A stretch of DNA of 64,000 bases from Pseudomonas fluvialis (GCF_014207935.1 NZ_JACHLL010000002.1:553865-617864); one strand, 5' to 3'. Counted from the stretch's first letter, positions 38,895 through 49,747 are shown. Notes: generated from the letters alone by a model not told the origin. Program-made: numbers and translations.

Positions 38895-41258
38895 TTAGAA
38901 GGTCTGACCGAGGGAGAACTGGAAGACCTGGGTATCCGCGTTATCCGGTTCCTTGACCGGCATCGCCAGACTGAAGCTCAGCGGACCGAGGGCCGTAATC
39001 CAGGTCAGACCGGCACCCACCGACATGGCCAGTTCACCGGCGTCGATATTCTGGCAATCAGGCTGCTGACCACAGCTGGTATCGAAGACGTTACCCACAT
39101 CGTAGAACAGCACGGTGCGCAGCTGGCGCTGATCCTTGATGAACGGCAGCGGGAACAGGTATTCGACACCACCCTGTACCAGCACGTTGCCACCGAAGGG
39201 CAGCGGGTCCTGATCCGGATCGGTGTAACGGCCGTTCTGATCCGGACCACCGCCGGCAATATTGCTCGGCGTACTGCGAGGGCCGAGACTGGAGTCCTCG
39301 AAGCCACGTACCGAGTTGAAACCACCGGCATAATAATGTTCGTAGAACGGTAGCTCGCTGGTGGAACCATAGCTGTCGCCATAACCCAGTTCGGCATGGA
39401 AGCGGAAGGCCGTGCTCTGGGTTAGCGGGAAGAAGCGCTGGCCACGGTAGTCGAGCTTGTAGAACGACAGGTCGCTGCCCGGCACCGTGGTCTCCAGAAT
39501 CAGACTCTGCGAATAACCACGGGTGGCCAGCACGCCCTTGTTGAGGGTGGACTCGGACCAGCCGGCGGAAGCCTTGAAGTTCAGGTAGCTGTCACCTTCC
39601 TGGTCGATGAAGTCCATGATTTCATCGACGGTATAGATACCGGTGTTGATGTCGTCCTGCTGGACGGTCAGACCGAAGTTAAGACGAGAGATCTCGCTCA
39701 GCGGATAACCGATGCTCATGCCTGCACCGTAGCTGTCGACGGCATAGCTGGCCACGTCGGTATCCAGTTCGTCGTAGTCGGTGGTGCGGTAGAAGGCGTT
39801 GTAGCCCAGGCTGACACCATCGACGGTCCAGTAGGGGTCAACGAAACCGAAGCTGTAGCTGGTCTGGTATTCGCTGCGGGTCAGGCCGAGACTGACCTTG
39901 TTACCGGTACCGAGGAAGTTGTTCTGGCTGATCGAACCGCCGAGGATCAGGCCGGCATTCTGAGCGAAACCAACGCTAGCGGTGATCGAGCCGGAAGGCT
40001 GCTCTTCCACGCTGTAATTCACATCGACCTGATCATCGGTGCCAGGCACCGCCGGAGTCTCGACGTTCACTTCCTTGAAGTAGCCAAGACGCTCAAGGCG
40101 GGTTTTGGACTGGTCGATCAGGTAGGTCGACGCCCAGCCGCCTTCCATCTGGCGCATCTCACGGCGCAGCACTTCGTCCTCGGACTTGGTGTTGCCACGG
40201 AAGTTGATGCGATTGACGTAGGCACGCTTGCCCGGATCGACCACGAAGGTGATGGCCACGGTGTTGTCATCATCGTTGGCCTGGGGCACGCCGTTGACGT
40301 TGGCAAAGGTGTAACCCTCGTTACCCAGGCGCCGGGTGATCAGCTCCGAGGTAGTGGTCATGACCTTGCGCGAGAACACCTGGCCTTCTTTGACCAGCAG
40401 CAGCGACTTGACGTCATCTTCCGGCACCTTGAGGTCACCGGACAGTTTGACGGCACTGACCTTGTACTTCTCGCCTTCATCGACGTTGACTGTGATGTAG
40501 ACGTGTTTCTTGTCCGGAGTAATGGATACCTGGGTCGAGGAAATATCCATGTTGATATAGCCGCGATCCAGATAGTAGGAGCGCAGGCGTTCCAGGTCGC
40601 CGGACAGCTTCTCACGAGCATACTTGTCGTCATTCTTGAAGAACGACAGCCAGTTGCTGGTCTTCAGTTCGAACAGGTCGACCAGATCTTCATCCGAGAA
40701 GACGGTATTGCCCACCACGTTGATGTGCTGGATGGCTGCAACCGTACCTTCGTTGACATTGATTTTCAGCGCTACACGGTTGCGCGGCTGCGGAATCACT
40801 TCCGCTTCGATCTCGGCCGAGTACCGTCCTTGCGAAACGTACTGGCGCTGCAATTCGTTACGCACGCCTTCCAGCGTGGCGCGCTGGAAGATTTCACCCT
40901 CTTCAAGGCCGGACTGATTCAGGCCCTTGAGCAGGTCTTCAGTGGTAATCGCCTTGTTGCCTTCGATTTCGATGGTGGAAATCGATGGGCGCTCGACCAC
41001 AGTCACCACCAGGGTGTCGCCGTCGCGGCCAAGCTGGATGTCCTGGAAGAAGCCGGTCTTGAACAGAGCACGGGTGGCGCTGACCAGGCTGCGATCATCG
41101 ACACGTTCGCCAACGTTAAGCGGCAAGGCACCAAATACGCTGCCGGCGGAGACCCGCTGCAATCCGTTGACGCGAATATCGGAGATGGTGAAGGACTCGG
41201 CGTGAACTTCGGCGATCATCAACGCGGAGAGCGCCGCAGGCAGGAGCAGACGTTTCAT
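38895..41258 (-). CDS. bamA: Outer membrane protein assembly factor BamA
   Basis: The core of the BAM complex that inserts beta-barrel proteins into the outer membrane. From ATG 41258 (AAAGGA upstream) it has 787 residues: a signal peptide ending EVHAE, five POTRA repeats (about 21-420), and a 16-strand Omp85 barrel ending in FSLGQTF with the terminal aromatic. The conserved VRGFEDSSLGPR loop (VRGF/Y motif) is present. A terminator lies between it and the upstream rseP. Confidence 0.98.
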   Translation of the reverse strand: MKRLLLPAALSALMIAEVHAESFTISDIRVNGLQRVSAGSVFGALPLNVGERVDDRSLVSATRALFKTGFFQDIQLGRDGDTLVVTVVERPSISTIEIEGNKAITTEDLLKGLNQSGLEEGEIFQRATLEGVRNELQRQYVSQGRYSAEIEAEVIPQPRNRVALKINVNEGTVAAIQHINVVGNTVFSDEDLVDLFELKTSNWLSFFKNDDKYAREKLSGDLERLRSYYLDRGYINMDISSTQVSITPDKKHVYITVNVDEGEKYKVSAVKLSGDLKVPEDDVKSLLLVKEGQVFSRKVMTTTSELITRRLGNEGYTFANVNGVPQANDDDNTVAITFVVDPGKRAYVNRINFRGNTKSEDEVLRREMRQMEGGWASTYLIDQSKTRLERLGYFKEVNVETPAVPGTDDQVDVNYSVEEQPSGSITASVGFAQNAGLILGGSISQNNFLGTGNKVSLGLTRSEYQTSYSFGFVDPYWTVDGVSLGYNAFYRTTDYDELDTDVASYAVDSYGAGMSIGYPLSEISRLNFGLTVQQDDINTGIYTVDEIMDFIDQEGDSYLNFKASAGWSESTLNKGVLATRGYSQSLILETTVPGSDLSFYKLDYRGQRFFPLTQSTAFRFHAELGYGDSYGSTSELPFYEHYYAGGFNSVRGFEDSSLGPRSTPSNIAGGGPDQNGRYTDPDQDPLPFGGNVLVQGGVEYLFPLPFIKDQRQLRTVLFYDVGNVFDTSCGQQPDCQNIDAGELAMSVGAGLTWITALGPLSFSLAMPVKEPDNADTQVFQFSLGQTF

Positions 41259-41291
41259 GAAGTCCTTTCTTGTTCCAACTAGCAAATAAAG

Positions 41292-41316
41292 AATCTGCCG
41301 CTCGAAAGCGGCAGAC
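41292..41316 (-). terminator. Rho-independent terminator between rseP and bamA
   Basis: TCTGCCGCT with a TTCG tetraloop (minus-strand reading) and AGCGGCAGA, then TTCTTTATTT on the minus strand. It lies about 20 bases past the rseP stop and 34 bases before the bamA start. Confidence 0.85.
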
Positions 41317-41334
41317 TGGAAATTCGTTTGTGCC

Positions 41335-42687
41335 TTACAGACGGCTCAGGTCGTTGAACAAGGCCAACAGCATGACCCCAACTACCAGACTGATACCGAC
41401 CTGCATCCCCCAGACTTGCACCCGTTCAGGAAGAGGGCGTCCACGCACCCACTCGACCAGATAAAACATCAGGTGCCCCCCGTCCAGCACCGGGATCGGC
41501 AGCAGATTCAACACACCCAGACTGATACTCAGCAATGCGAGGAAATTCAGGAACTCCGCAATACCGGACTCAGCTGAAGCGCCCGCCACTTTAGCAATGG
41601 TTACTGGCCCGCTCAAGTTTTTTACCGAAAGCTCGCCAACGAGCATTTTCTTGATCGACACCAGCGTCATGCTGGTCATCGACCAGGTTCGCCGCAGCGC
41701 TTCGGGCAGCGCATCCACGGGCCCGAAGCTGACTTCATGCAGCATTTCCGCTGGCCATTCGAAGCCCTGCACACGGGACCCGAAGAAGCCCACCCGGCCG
41801 TCACCAGCGCCCTGCTCGGCCAGCGTCACCGATACCGTTTGCTCCAGTCCGTCACGCTCAAAACGCACCGCGACCGTCTGCCCCGGACGGGCACGAACCC
41901 ACTCGACCAATGCCATCCAGTCGGAAACCGGCTGATCATTGAACGCCACAATACGATCACCGGCCCGCAACCCAGCCAGAGCAGCAGGCCCCTGCGGCTC
42001 GAGATCAGCAAGCACCGGCGGCACCTGCGGACGCCAGGGTTTTAGCCCCAGCGCCGCGAGAGGATCAGGCTCATCCACGCCCTTCTGCCAGTCACGCAGC
42101 GGCACGCTGACATCGGATTCCAGACTGCCGCCCGCCTCACGCACGCGCAGCACCAGCTCGCCGGACTCCCCCAGACGATGGATCAACTGCAGGCTGACGC
42201 CCGCCCAGCCGGGCGTCGCCTCGCCATCGACGGCAATAATTTCCTGCCCAACCTGCAAACCCGCCTGCTCCGCCAGCCCCCCCGGCAGCACAGCGCCGAT
42301 CACCGGCCGCGCCTGCTGACTACCCAGCAGAGCCAGCATCCAGAAGAAGGCAATGGCCAGGAGGAAGTTGGCCAAGGGCCCGGCCGCGACAATGGCGAAG
42401 CGCTGCCGCACGCTCTTGCGATTGAAGGCCTGGGCCAGCAGCGCCTCGGGCACATCACCCTCACGCTCATCGAGCATCTTCACGTATCCGCCCAACGGAA
42501 TGGCGGCAATAACGAATTCGGTTCCCTGGCGATCATGCCAGCGCAGCAGGGGCGCACCGAAACCGACAGAGAAGCGCAGTACCTTCACGCCACAGCGTCG
42601 TGCCACCCAGAAGTGGCCAAATTCGTGAATAGTCACCAGCACGCCCAAGGCAATCAGGGTGCCGAACAGCATGTAGAGCCCGCTCAT
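41335..42687 (-). CDS. rseP: Site-2 intramembrane zinc protease RseP
   Basis: Cleaves the anti-sigma factor in the envelope stress cascade (MucP in P. aeruginosa, acting on MucA/AlgU). From ATG 42687 (GGAGG upstream) it has 450 residues. The zinc motif HEFGH is at 21-25 in the first membrane span, two PDZ domains lie in the periplasmic middle, and the third zinc ligand region NLLPIPVLDGGHL is near the C-terminus. It follows dxr, and a terminator separates it from bamA. Confidence 0.97.
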   Translation of the reverse strand: MSGLYMLFGTLIALGVLVTIHEFGHFWVARRCGVKVLRFSVGFGAPLLRWHDRQGTEFVIAAIPLGGYVKMLDEREGDVPEALLAQAFNRKSVRQRFAIVAAGPLANFLLAIAFFWMLALLGSQQARPVIGAVLPGGLAEQAGLQVGQEIIAVDGEATPGWAGVSLQLIHRLGESGELVLRVREAGGSLESDVSVPLRDWQKGVDEPDPLAALGLKPWRPQVPPVLADLEPQGPAALAGLRAGDRIVAFNDQPVSDWMALVEWVRARPGQTVAVRFERDGLEQTVSVTLAEQGAGDGRVGFFGSRVQGFEWPAEMLHEVSFGPVDALPEALRRTWSMTSMTLVSIKKMLVGELSVKNLSGPVTIAKVAGASAESGIAEFLNFLALLSISLGVLNLLPIPVLDGGHLMFYLVEWVRGRPLPERVQVWGMQVGISLVVGVMLLALFNDLSRL

Positions 42688-42701
42688 ATTGCCTCCGCCA
42701 C

Positions 42702-43889
42702 TCAACCGGAATGCCGCGCCAACCACTGCTGCGCCGCTTCGCGGGCAGAGCGATCGGCAGCCAGCACCGCCTCCAGGCTTTCGACCGGAGTGGCCGGCAG
42801 CGAGTTCAATACCGACTCGTTGAGCTGGGCAATCTGGGTAAAGCCGATGCGCCGATGCAAGAATGCCTCAACCGCCACCTCGTTTGCCGCGTTGAGCAGC
42901 GCCGCCGCGCTACCGCCAGCCTCGGCGGCCTGGCGGGCCAGGCGCAAACAGGCAAACCGCTCTAGGTCTGGCTCCTGGAAATCGAGGCGACCGACACGGA
43001 ACAGATCCAGCGGTGCTACGCCGGAGGCCACCCGCTCGGGCCAGGCCAGAGCATGGGCAATCGGTGTACGCATATCCGGATTGCCCAGTTGCGCCAGCAC
43101 CGAACCATCGACATAGTCGACCAGCGAATGGATCACGCTCTGTGGATGAATGACCACCTCGACCTGCTCCGGCCGGGCATCGAACAACCAGCAGGCTTCG
43201 ATCAGTTCCAGCCCCTTGTTCATCATGCTGGCCGAATCCACCGAGATCTTGCGCCCCATCGACCAGTTGGGATGCGCGCAGGCCTGCTCCGGAGTGACGG
43301 TGGCCAACCGCTCCAGCGGCAGCTCGCGAAATGGACCACCTGAGGCAGTCAGCAGGATGCGTCGCACACCGACCTGTTCCAGGCCATCGGCAAAATCCAT
43401 CGGCAGGCATTGAAAGATCGCATTGTGCTCACTGTCGATCGGCAGCAACTGCGCCCCGCTGTCACGCACGGCCTGCATGAACAAGGCCCCGGACATCACC
43501 AACGCTTCCTTGTTGGCCAGCAGGACCTTCTTGCCAGCGCGCACAGCCGCCAGAGTGGGTAACAACCCCGCAGCACCGACAATAGCCGCCATGACCACAT
43601 CGACGTCCGCATGCGCGGCGACATCGCACAAGCCCTGCTCCCCAACCAGCACTTCGGTCGCCAGACCTGCCGCGCGCAAGCCGTCCCGCAGCACAGCCGC
43701 TGCAGCCTCATCTGCAACCACGGCAAACTGCGGGCGATACTGCAGACAGAGCTGCTCGAGTTCTGCCAGGCGCGAATAACCACTGAGGGCAAATACCCGG
43801 TAGCGCTCGGGATGGCGCGCCAGAACGTCCAGAGTACTGCGCCCGATGGAACCGGTCGCACCTAGAACACTGATCAGCTCGACGCTCAC
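42702..43889 (-). CDS. dxr: 1-deoxy-D-xylulose 5-phosphate reductoisomerase
   Basis: Second step of the MEP pathway, making MEP with NADPH. It has the Rossmann motif [14 protein letters not shown] and the substrate/metal site [14 protein letters not shown]. The GTG at 43889 overlaps the cdsA stop (GTGA), which decides the start over a frame running back to 43913; 395 residues. It lies between cdsA and rseP. With ispD and ispF it gives three MEP genes in the window. Confidence 0.97.
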   Translation of the reverse strand: MSVELISVLGATGSIGRSTLDVLARHPERYRVFALSGYSRLAELEQLCLQYRPQFAVVADEAAAAVLRDGLRAAGLATEVLVGEQGLCDVAAHADVDVVMAAIVGAAGLLPTLAAVRAGKKVLLANKEALVMSGALFMQAVRDSGAQLLPIDSEHNAIFQCLPMDFADGLEQVGVRRILLTASGGPFRELPLERLATVTPEQACAHPNWSMGRKISVDSASMMNKGLELIEACWLFDARPEQVEVVIHPQSVIHSLVDYVDGSVLAQLGNPDMRTPIAHALAWPERVASGVAPLDLFRVGRLDFQEPDLERFACLRLARQAAEAGGSAAALLNAANEVAVEAFLHRRIGFTQIAQLNESVLNSLPATPVESLEAVLAADRSAREAAQQWLARHSG

Positions 43890-44701
43890 TGCGCAGCCCA
43901 CCCAGCCAGCCACAGCAGGCTGGCAAACACAGGAATCGCCGCGGTCAGACTGTCGATCCGATCAAGGATGCCGCCATGCCCAGGCAGCAGATTGCTGCTG
44001 TCCTTGATCCCGGCCTGACGCTTGAACATGCTCTCGTTGAGATCACCCAGCACCGAAAACGCCACCACGACAGCCGCACCAAGCACTGCCAGCACGACAT
44101 CGAGCGAAGACCACCCCTGGTAGATTGCCACCCCCAGGGTGATCAGCAGACTGGCGGCCATGCCGCCATAGAAACCTTCCCAGCTTTTACCCGGACTAAC
44201 CTGCGGTGCCAGCTTGCGCTTACCAAAAGCCTTGCCGGCGAAATAGGCGCCGATATCGGCACCCCAGACCAGCACCATCACGGCCAGGATCAGCCAGTTG
44301 CCCTGCGGCCACTGCTTGAACAGCACCAAGCCCTGCCAGGCCGGCAGCAGCAAGAGCAAACCGATCACAACACGCTGCCAGGAACCGCTCCAGAAACGAC
44401 TGGTCTGCGGATACCCCACCACCAAGACCAGCGCAACCAGCCACCAGAGCAGCGCCAGCCCCAGCACCGCAGGCGCCAGCGACGGCAGCTGATACAGCAG
44501 CCAGAGCACCCCTGCCACCAGTGCGGCATAACCAACCCGCACAGGCTGCGCAGCAAAACCTGCCAGCCGCGCCCATTCCCAGGCTCCCAGGCTCACCACC
44601 GCGCCGATGAACAGCGCGAACCAGCCACCATCGAGCAGAAAAAAACCGCCGAGGGCGATGGGCAGCAGCACCAGCGCCGTTAGAATTCGTTGTTTCAGCA
44701 T
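43886..44701 (-). CDS. cdsA: Phosphatidate cytidylyltransferase CdsA
   Basis: Makes CDP-diacylglycerol from phosphatidic acid and CTP, the branch point of phospholipid synthesis. The 271-residue protein has about eight membrane spans and the family signatures [12 protein letters not shown] and [20 protein letters not shown]. It overlaps uppS by seven bases and dxr by four. CTP is supplied by pyrG in the same region. Confidence 0.97.
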   Translation of the reverse strand: MLKQRILTALVLLPIALGGFFLLDGGWFALFIGAVVSLGAWEWARLAGFAAQPVRVGYAALVAGVLWLLYQLPSLAPAVLGLALLWWLVALVLVVGYPQTSRFWSGSWQRVVIGLLLLLPAWQGLVLFKQWPQGNWLILAVMVLVWGADIGAYFAGKAFGKRKLAPQVSPGKSWEGFYGGMAASLLITLGVAIYQGWSSLDVVLAVLGAAVVVAFSVLGDLNESMFKRQAGIKDSSNLLPGHGGILDRIDSLTAAIPVFASLLWLAGWAAQ

Positions 44702-45456
44702 TGGGAACGCGCCTCGGCCTCCACCTGCTCGCTGGTCTTGCCAAAGCGACGCTGGCGGGTAGAAAAGTCGGCCAGCGCCTTGCGCATGGCTTCGTGCTTG
44801 AAGTCCGGCCAGAACAGGTCGGAAAAGTACAGCTCGGCATAGGCCAACTGCCAGAGCAGAAAGTTGCTGATGCGATGGTCACCACCGGTGCGAATGCACA
44901 GGTCCGGCAACGGCTGACCTGCCGTGGACAGGCAGTGCTCCAGCGCATGGGCATCGATAGCCTCGACTGCCAACTCACCGGCCGCGACCCGGCGCGCCAG
45001 CTGCTGACTGGCTTGCACGATATCCCACTGGCCACCGTAATTGGCCGCCACCTGCAGAACAAAGCGCGTGTGCCCGGCGGTTGCCGCCTCGGCATCAGCC
45101 ATTGCCGCCTGCAATTCGGGATGGAAACGGGAGCGATCGCCGATGATGCGCAGACGAATGCCATTATCATTCAGCTTGCGTACCTCTCGGCGCAGAGCAC
45201 CGAGGAACAGCTCCATCAAAGCACTGACCTCGTCCGCCGGACGCTGCCAGTTCTCACTGGAGAAGGCAAACAGGGTCAGCACTTCGACGCCAGCCTCGGC
45301 GCACACCTCGATCACCGCACGCACGGCATCGACACCCGCTTTGTGCCCGGCCACCCCTGGCAGCAGACGCTTCTTCGCCCAGCGATTGTTGCCATCCATG
45401 ATGATGGCAACATGCCGCGGCACGATCGCCGCGGACTTTTTCTGCGTCTTGTCCAT
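44695..45456 (-). CDS. uppS: Undecaprenyl diphosphate synthase
   Basis: Cis-prenyltransferase that makes the C55 lipid carrier for peptidoglycan and O-antigen. The Mg-binding Asp21 lies in IIMDGNNRWAKKR, with FSSENWQRP and RTGGDHRISNFLLWQ as further blocks. Start 45456 (MDKTQKKSAA, 253 residues) is preferred; ATG 45474, six codons upstream, overlaps the frr stop by four bases and is also possible. The cdsA start lies inside its 3' end. Confidence 0.96.
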   Translation of the reverse strand: MDKTQKKSAAIVPRHVAIIMDGNNRWAKKRLLPGVAGHKAGVDAVRAVIEVCAEAGVEVLTLFAFSSENWQRPADEVSALMELFLGALRREVRKLNDNGIRLRIIGDRSRFHPELQAAMADAEAATAGHTRFVLQVAANYGGQWDIVQASQQLARRVAAGELAVEAIDAHALEHCLSTAGQPLPDLCIRTGGDHRISNFLLWQLAYAELYFSDLFWPDFKHEAMRKALADFSTRQRRFGKTSEQVEAEARSQC

Positions 45457-45470
45457 GACCTTGCCTGCCG

Positions 45471-46028
45471 TCACACCGCCATCAGGTCGGTTTCTTTGGC
45501 TTCCAGCGCCTTGTCGACTTCGGCAACGAACTTGTCGGTGAGCTTCTGCACCTCATCGGCTGCGCGACGCTCTTCGTCTTCGCTGATTTCCTTGTCCTTG
45601 GACAGTTTCTTCAGCTCGGCCAGCGCATCGCGACGCACGTTGCGCACCGCCACCTTGGCGTCCTCGGCAACGCCACGCGCCTGCTTGGTGTAGCCACGAC
45701 GAGTCTCCTCGGTCAGCGCCGGCATCGGCACGCGAATGGTGGTGCCGGCACTGCTCGGGTTCAGGCCGAGATCGGAGGTCATGATGGCTTTTTCGATCGC
45801 CGCACTCAGGGTCTTGTCGTGCGCCACGATCTTCAGCGTGCGCGCGTCTTCCACACTGATCGCCGCGACCTGGTTCAATGGCATATCACTGCCGTACGCA
45901 GGCACCTTGACGCTGTCCAGGATGCTGGGATGCGCGCGACCGGTACGAATGGAGGCCAGATTGCGGCCCAGCGACTCCAGGGATTTAACCATGCGCTCCT
46001 GAGCGTCTTTCTTGATCTCGTTGATCAT
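45471..46028 (-). CDS. frr: Ribosome recycling factor
   Basis: Releases ribosomes from mRNA after termination, together with EF-G. From ATG 46028 (strong AGGAGG upstream) it has 185 residues: [13 protein letters not shown], the hinge region [20 protein letters not shown], and an end rich in [20 protein letters not shown] longer upstream frame lies within pyrH and is rejected. It overlaps the pyrH stop by four bases. Confidence 0.98.
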   Translation of the reverse strand: MINEIKKDAQERMVKSLESLGRNLASIRTGRAHPSILDSVKVPAYGSDMPLNQVAAISVEDARTLKIVAHDKTLSAAIEKAIMTSDLGLNPSSAGTTIRVPMPALTEETRRGYTKQARGVAEDAKVAVRNVRRDALAELKKLSKDKEISEDEERRAADEVQKLTDKFVAEVDKALEAKETDLMAV

Positions 46029-46768
46029 TGTGCTTCCTCCTCGATCAGGGTTCCTTCGGCGCCACCCACCACGATATTGAGCAGGGCGCCGGGCTTGTTC
46101 ATGTTGAAGACGCGCAGCGGCATCTTGTGGTCGCGGCACAGGCAAATGGCCGTCAGGTCCATCACACCCAGCTTGCGATCCAGCACCTCGTCATAGGTCA
46201 GGCGCTCGAATTTTTCCGCATTGGGATCCTTGAACGGATCGGCAGTGTACACGCCATCGACCTTGGTGGCCTTGAGCACCAGATCGGCATCGATCTCGAT
46301 GGCCCGCAAGCAGGCGGCGGAGTCGGTCGTGAAGAACGGATTGCCGGTACCGGCAGCGAAGATCACCACTTCGCCCGTCTTCAGGTGGCGCATGGCCTTG
46401 CGGCGATCGTAGTGATCGGTCACACCCACCATGGAGATAGCCGACATGACGATGGCCGGGATGTTCGAGCGCTCCAACGCATCGCGCATCGCCAGGGCAT
46501 TCATCACGGTCGCCAGCATGCCCATGTGGTCGCCGGTGACCCGATCCATGCCGGCTGCCGACAGCGCGGCACCGCGGAACAGGTTGCCGCCGCCGATCAC
46601 CAGACCGACCTGCACGCCGATACCGACCAGTTGGCCGACTTCCAGCGCCATACGATCGAGCACCTTGGGATCGATACCGAACTCCTCGGTGCCCATCAAG
46701 GCCTCGCCGCTAAGTTTGAGAAGAATGCGTTTGTAGCGCGCTTGGCGACCACCGAGTTGCTGAGCCAT
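46025..46768 (-). CDS. pyrH: UMP kinase
   Basis: Phosphorylates UMP to UDP, feeding CTP synthase. From ATG 46768 ([16 protein letters not shown]) it has 247 residues of the amino-acid-kinase fold, with [33 protein letters not shown] and [11 protein letters not shown]. The upstream extension of the frame crosses the tsf terminator and is rejected. It belongs to the rpsB-tsf-pyrH-frr order typical of proteobacteria. Confidence 0.98.
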   Translation of the reverse strand: MAQQLGGRQARYKRILLKLSGEALMGTEEFGIDPKVLDRMALEVGQLVGIGVQVGLVIGGGNLFRGAALSAAGMDRVTGDHMGMLATVMNALAMRDALERSNIPAIVMSAISMVGVTDHYDRRKAMRHLKTGEVVIFAAGTGNPFFTTDSAACLRAIEIDADLVLKATKVDGVYTADPFKDPNAEKFERLTYDEVLDRKLGVMDLTAICLCRDHKMPLRVFNMNKPGALLNIVVGGAEGTLIEEEAQ

Positions 46769-46896
46769 GCCTATCTCTCCTGCGGCGTTAGAATTTGTGC
46801 GGCGCCGATGCGCCGATGACGGCAGCCTGTTGGACCAGACTAGCGGCAGGAAGTGCCACCTGCCGGGAGAAGCCGTTTTCCTTCTCCACTTTGACA

Positions 46897-46928
46897 AAGA
46901 GGCCGCGCGCGTGAGCGGGCGACCTCTT
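46897..46928 (-). terminator. Terminator after tsf
   Basis: The ten-pair stem AAGAGGTCGC / GCGGCCTCTT (one G-T pair) with a 12-base loop, followed by TTGTC on the minus strand, 20 bases beyond the tsf stop. In the plus direction it ends CGTTTTA, so it may work both ways. Confidence 0.7.
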
Positions 46929-46948
46929 CGTTTTACCGCAAGCGTCGC

Positions 46949-47818
46949 TTACTGCTGGGAAGCAGCAACCTGCGCAGCGACTTCGGCAGCGAAGTCGACT
47001 TCAGCCTTCTCGATGCCCTCGCCCACTTCGTAACGAACGAAGGAAACGATTTCGGCACCGGCTTTCTTGGCCAGGTCACCGACCTTGACTTCCGGATCCT
47101 TGACGAAGGCCTGCTCGACCAGGCTGGCTTCGGCCAGGAATTTGTTGATACGGCCCTTGACCATGTTCTCAACAATGTTTTCCGGCTTGCCAGCGATCTT
47201 GTCGGCGTTCAGCTGCAGGAAGATTTCCTTCTCTTTGGCCACCAGTTCTTCGGAAACGTCAGCCGGGCTCAGAACAGCCGGGTTGCTGGCAGCTACGTGC
47301 ATGGCGATGTCCTTGGCCAGCTCGGCGTTACCGCCCTTGAGCACAACCAGCACACCGATACGGTGGCCGTGCAGGTAGGAACCCACCACGTCGCCTTCAA
47401 CACGAGTCAGGCGACGAATGTTGACGTTCTCGCCACACTTGGAAACCAGGGCCAGGCGAGCTTCTTCCTGAGCGGCGATCAGCGGCGCGGCGTCGGTCAG
47501 GTTGTCGGCGAAAGCCTTGTCCAGGCTGGCAGCCACGAAGCCTTTGAAATCGTCCTGCAGAGCCAGGAAGTCGGTCTGCGAGTTGACTTCGATGATCATG
47601 CCGGCTTTGCCGTCGGCAGCGATCTTGACGGCGATGGAGCCTTCGGCGGCAATGTTGCCAGCCTTCTTGGCAGCCTTGATGGCGCCAGCAGCGCGCATGT
47701 CGTCAATGGCCTTCTCGATATCGCCTTCAGCGGCGACCAGTGCCTTCTTGCACTCCATCATGCCCAGGCCAGTACGCTCGCGCAGTTCTTTAACCAGGGC
47801 TGCAGTGATTTCTGCCAT
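46949..47818 (-). CDS. tsf: Elongation factor Ts
   Basis: The guanine nucleotide exchange factor for EF-Tu. From ATG 47818 ([20 protein letters not shown]) it has 289 residues: N-terminal UBA-like domain, core with [16 protein letters not shown] (the EF-Tu contact region), and coiled-coil dimerisation part. The longer frame upstream is rejected. It lies 129 bases after rpsB, with a hairpin between. Confidence 0.98.
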   Translation of the reverse strand: MAEITAALVKELRERTGLGMMECKKALVAAEGDIEKAIDDMRAAGAIKAAKKAGNIAAEGSIAVKIAADGKAGMIIEVNSQTDFLALQDDFKGFVAASLDKAFADNLTDAAPLIAAQEEARLALVSKCGENVNIRRLTRVEGDVVGSYLHGHRIGVLVVLKGGNAELAKDIAMHVAASNPAVLSPADVSEELVAKEKEIFLQLNADKIAGKPENIVENMVKGRINKFLAEASLVEQAFVKDPEVKVGDLAKKAGAEIVSFVRYEVGEGIEKAEVDFAAEVAAQVAASQQ

Positions 47819-47895
47819 GCTCATAATCCTCTTGAAGTGGTTGTCAAACCATCGGCCCGCCATGGCAAGCCGATCATGCAATTCAAAGTTGGCAA

Positions 47896-47919
47896 AAAGG
47901 GGGCCTAGCCCCCTTCTTG
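47896..47919 (-). terminator. Attenuator-like hairpin between rpsB and tsf
   Basis: AAGGGGG and CCCCCTT arms around CCTAG (plus strand). The minus-strand reading ends in CCCCCTTTTTGCC, a GC stem with a short T run. In E. coli a partial terminator between rpsB and tsf is known; the same role here is inference. Confidence 0.7.
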
Positions 47920-47947
47920 CTTACCGGAGTCGGATGACAGTCCGGTA

Positions 47948-48688
47948 TCAGCCCTCAGCGGCCTCGTCAGCAGACGCTTCGACGAACTCGTCGGCGCCGC
48001 CGGCAGCGTTGCTGCGACCACGGATCACGGCATCAGCCATGGCACCCAGGTACAGCTGAACGGCGCGAATGGCGTCGTCGTTACCCGGGATGATGTAGTC
48101 AACGCCTTCCGGGCTGCTGTTGGTATCGACAACGCCGATGACCGGGATGCCCAGCTTGTTGGCTTCGGTGATGGCAATGCGCTCGTGGTCGACGTCGATC
48201 ACGAACAGGGCGTCCGGCAGACCGCCCATATCCTTGATACCACCCAGGCTGCGATCCAGCTTTTCCAGATCACGGGTACGCATCAGGGCTTCTTTCTTGG
48301 TCAGCTTGGCGAAGGTGCCGTCCTGGGATTGAACTTCCAGGTCACGCAGACGCTTGATCGACTGACGGATGGTCTTGTAGTTGGTCAGCATGCCGCCCAA
48401 CCAGCGGTGATCGACGAACGGCATGCCGCAACGGGCAGCTTCTTCGCGAACGATCTTGCCAGCGGAACGCTTGGTGCCAACGAACAGAATCTTGTTCTTG
48501 CCGGAAGCCAGCTTCTCAACGAAAGCCTGGGCTTCGTTGAACATCGGCAGGGTCTTTTCCAGGTTGACGATGTGAATCTTGTTGCGCGCGCCGAAAATGT
48601 ACTTGCCCATTTTCGGGTTCCAGTAACGGGTCTGGTGGCCGAAGTGCACACCGGCCTTCAGCATATCGCGCATAGTGACTTGGGACAT
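47948..48688 (-). CDS. rpsB: 30S ribosomal protein S2
   Basis: A small-subunit ribosomal protein. From ATG 48688 ([29 protein letters not shown] upstream) it has 246 residues, with [27 protein letters not shown] and the end [13 protein letters not shown] followed by an acidic tail. The longer frame in front reads through the leader and is rejected. The leader of about 120 bases is long for a ribosomal gene and fits the S2 autoregulation known for gammaproteobacteria. Confidence 0.98.
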   Translation of the reverse strand: MSQVTMRDMLKAGVHFGHQTRYWNPKMGKYIFGARNKIHIVNLEKTLPMFNEAQAFVEKLASGKNKILFVGTKRSAGKIVREEAARCGMPFVDHRWLGGMLTNYKTIRQSIKRLRDLEVQSQDGTFAKLTKKEALMRTRDLEKLDRSLGGIKDMGGLPDALFVIDVDHERIAITEANKLGIPVIGVVDTNSSPEGVDYIIPGNDDAIRAVQLYLGAMADAVIRGRSNAAGGADEFVEASADEAAEG

Positions 48689-48964
48689 TTCTCTTCCTCG
48701 ATAAGTCGGGTTAGGCCTCCATGCGCCCCAATGACCAACCCCAAAGGGCACCCAGGTCACCGTGTCGACGCATGTGTGGGTTAGTGGCTGAACCGGCACT
48801 GCCGGAAAAGCGCGGCGCTTTATATCACAACCGACGCACAAACAAAACCCGCCATGAGTCTTCCACCGGGGTGGCCGGGGCGCCACGGTCTGTTAGAATT
48901 CCGCCCTTTCCCTATTTGCCTGGGGCCGTGCACGCACCAGGAAAGTCAGCATGAGAGAGCCAGC
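48689..48964. promoter_or_regulatory. Divergent rpsB/map intergenic region with candidate promoters
   Basis: This 276-base gap is the longest in the window. On the minus strand TATAAA (48819-48824) is a good -10, and TTGTTT/TTTTGT 15-17 bases upstream is a weak -35; transcription would then start near 48812 and leave a leader of about 124 bases before rpsB. On the plus strand TTAGAATTCCGCCC near 48893-48900 is a -10-like box for map without a clear -35. No open frame with support was seen inside. Confidence 0.5.
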
Positions 48965-49747
48965 ATGACCGTCACCTTCAAGACGTCCGATGAAATCGAA
49001 AAAATGCGCGTCGCCGGCCGTCTGGCGGGTGAGGTGCTGATCATGATCGGCGAACACGTCAAGCCGGGGGTCACCACCGAAGAGCTGGACCGCATCTGCC
49101 ATGACTACATCGTCAACGTGCAGCAGGCCATCCCTGCCCCGCTCAACTACAAGGGTTTCCCCAAGTCGATCTGCACCTCGATCAACCATGTGGTCTGTCA
49201 CGGCATCCCCAACGACAAACCGCTGAAAGACGGCGACATCATCAACATCGACATCACCGTGATCAAGGATGGCTACCACGGCGACACCAGCAAGATGTTC
49301 ATCGTCGGCAAGCCGCTGGAGTGGGCGGAGAAGCTCTGCCGCATCACTCAGGAGTGCCTGTATAAAGGCATCGAACTGGTCAAGCCCGGCACCCGTCTGG
49401 GCGATATCGGCGAAGTGATCCAGAAGCACGCCGAGAAGAACGGCTACTCGGTGGTACGCGAATACTGCGGCCACGGCATCGGCGCCGTGTTCCACGAGGA
49501 GCCGCAGGTGCTGCACTACGGCCGCGCTGGCACCGGCATGGAGCTCAAGGAAGGCATGACCTTCACCATCGAGCCAATGATCAACCAGGGCCGTGCGGAA
49601 ACCCGCTTGCTCGGCGACGGCTGGACCGCCATCACCAAGGACCGCAAGCTCTCGGCACAGTGGGAACACACCATTCTGGTCACCGCCGACGGTTTCGAAG
49701 TCCTGACCCTGCGCAGCGACGAAAGCTTCCCGCGCACCAACGCATAA
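48965..49747 (+). CDS. map: Methionine aminopeptidase, type I
   Basis: Removes the initiator Met from nascent proteins. From ATG 48965 (GAGAGAGCC upstream) it has 260 residues, with the two-metal ligands in IINIDITVIKDGYHGDTS, EYCGHGIGAVFHEEP, TFTIEPM and AQWEHT. The start was moved from an upstream in-frame ATG (48854) that lies before the candidate promoter. It is divergent from rpsB and precedes glnD by 9 bases. Confidence 0.98.
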   Translation: MTVTFKTSDEIEKMRVAGRLAGEVLIMIGEHVKPGVTTEELDRICHDYIVNVQQAIPAPLNYKGFPKSICTSINHVVCHGIPNDKPLKDGDIINIDITVIKDGYHGDTSKMFIVGKPLEWAEKLCRITQECLYKGIELVKPGTRLGDIGEVIQKHAEKNGYSVVREYCGHGIGAVFHEEPQVLHYGRAGTGMELKEGMTFTIEPMINQGRAETRLLGDGWTAITKDRKLSAQWEHTILVTADGFEVLTLRSDESFPRTNA

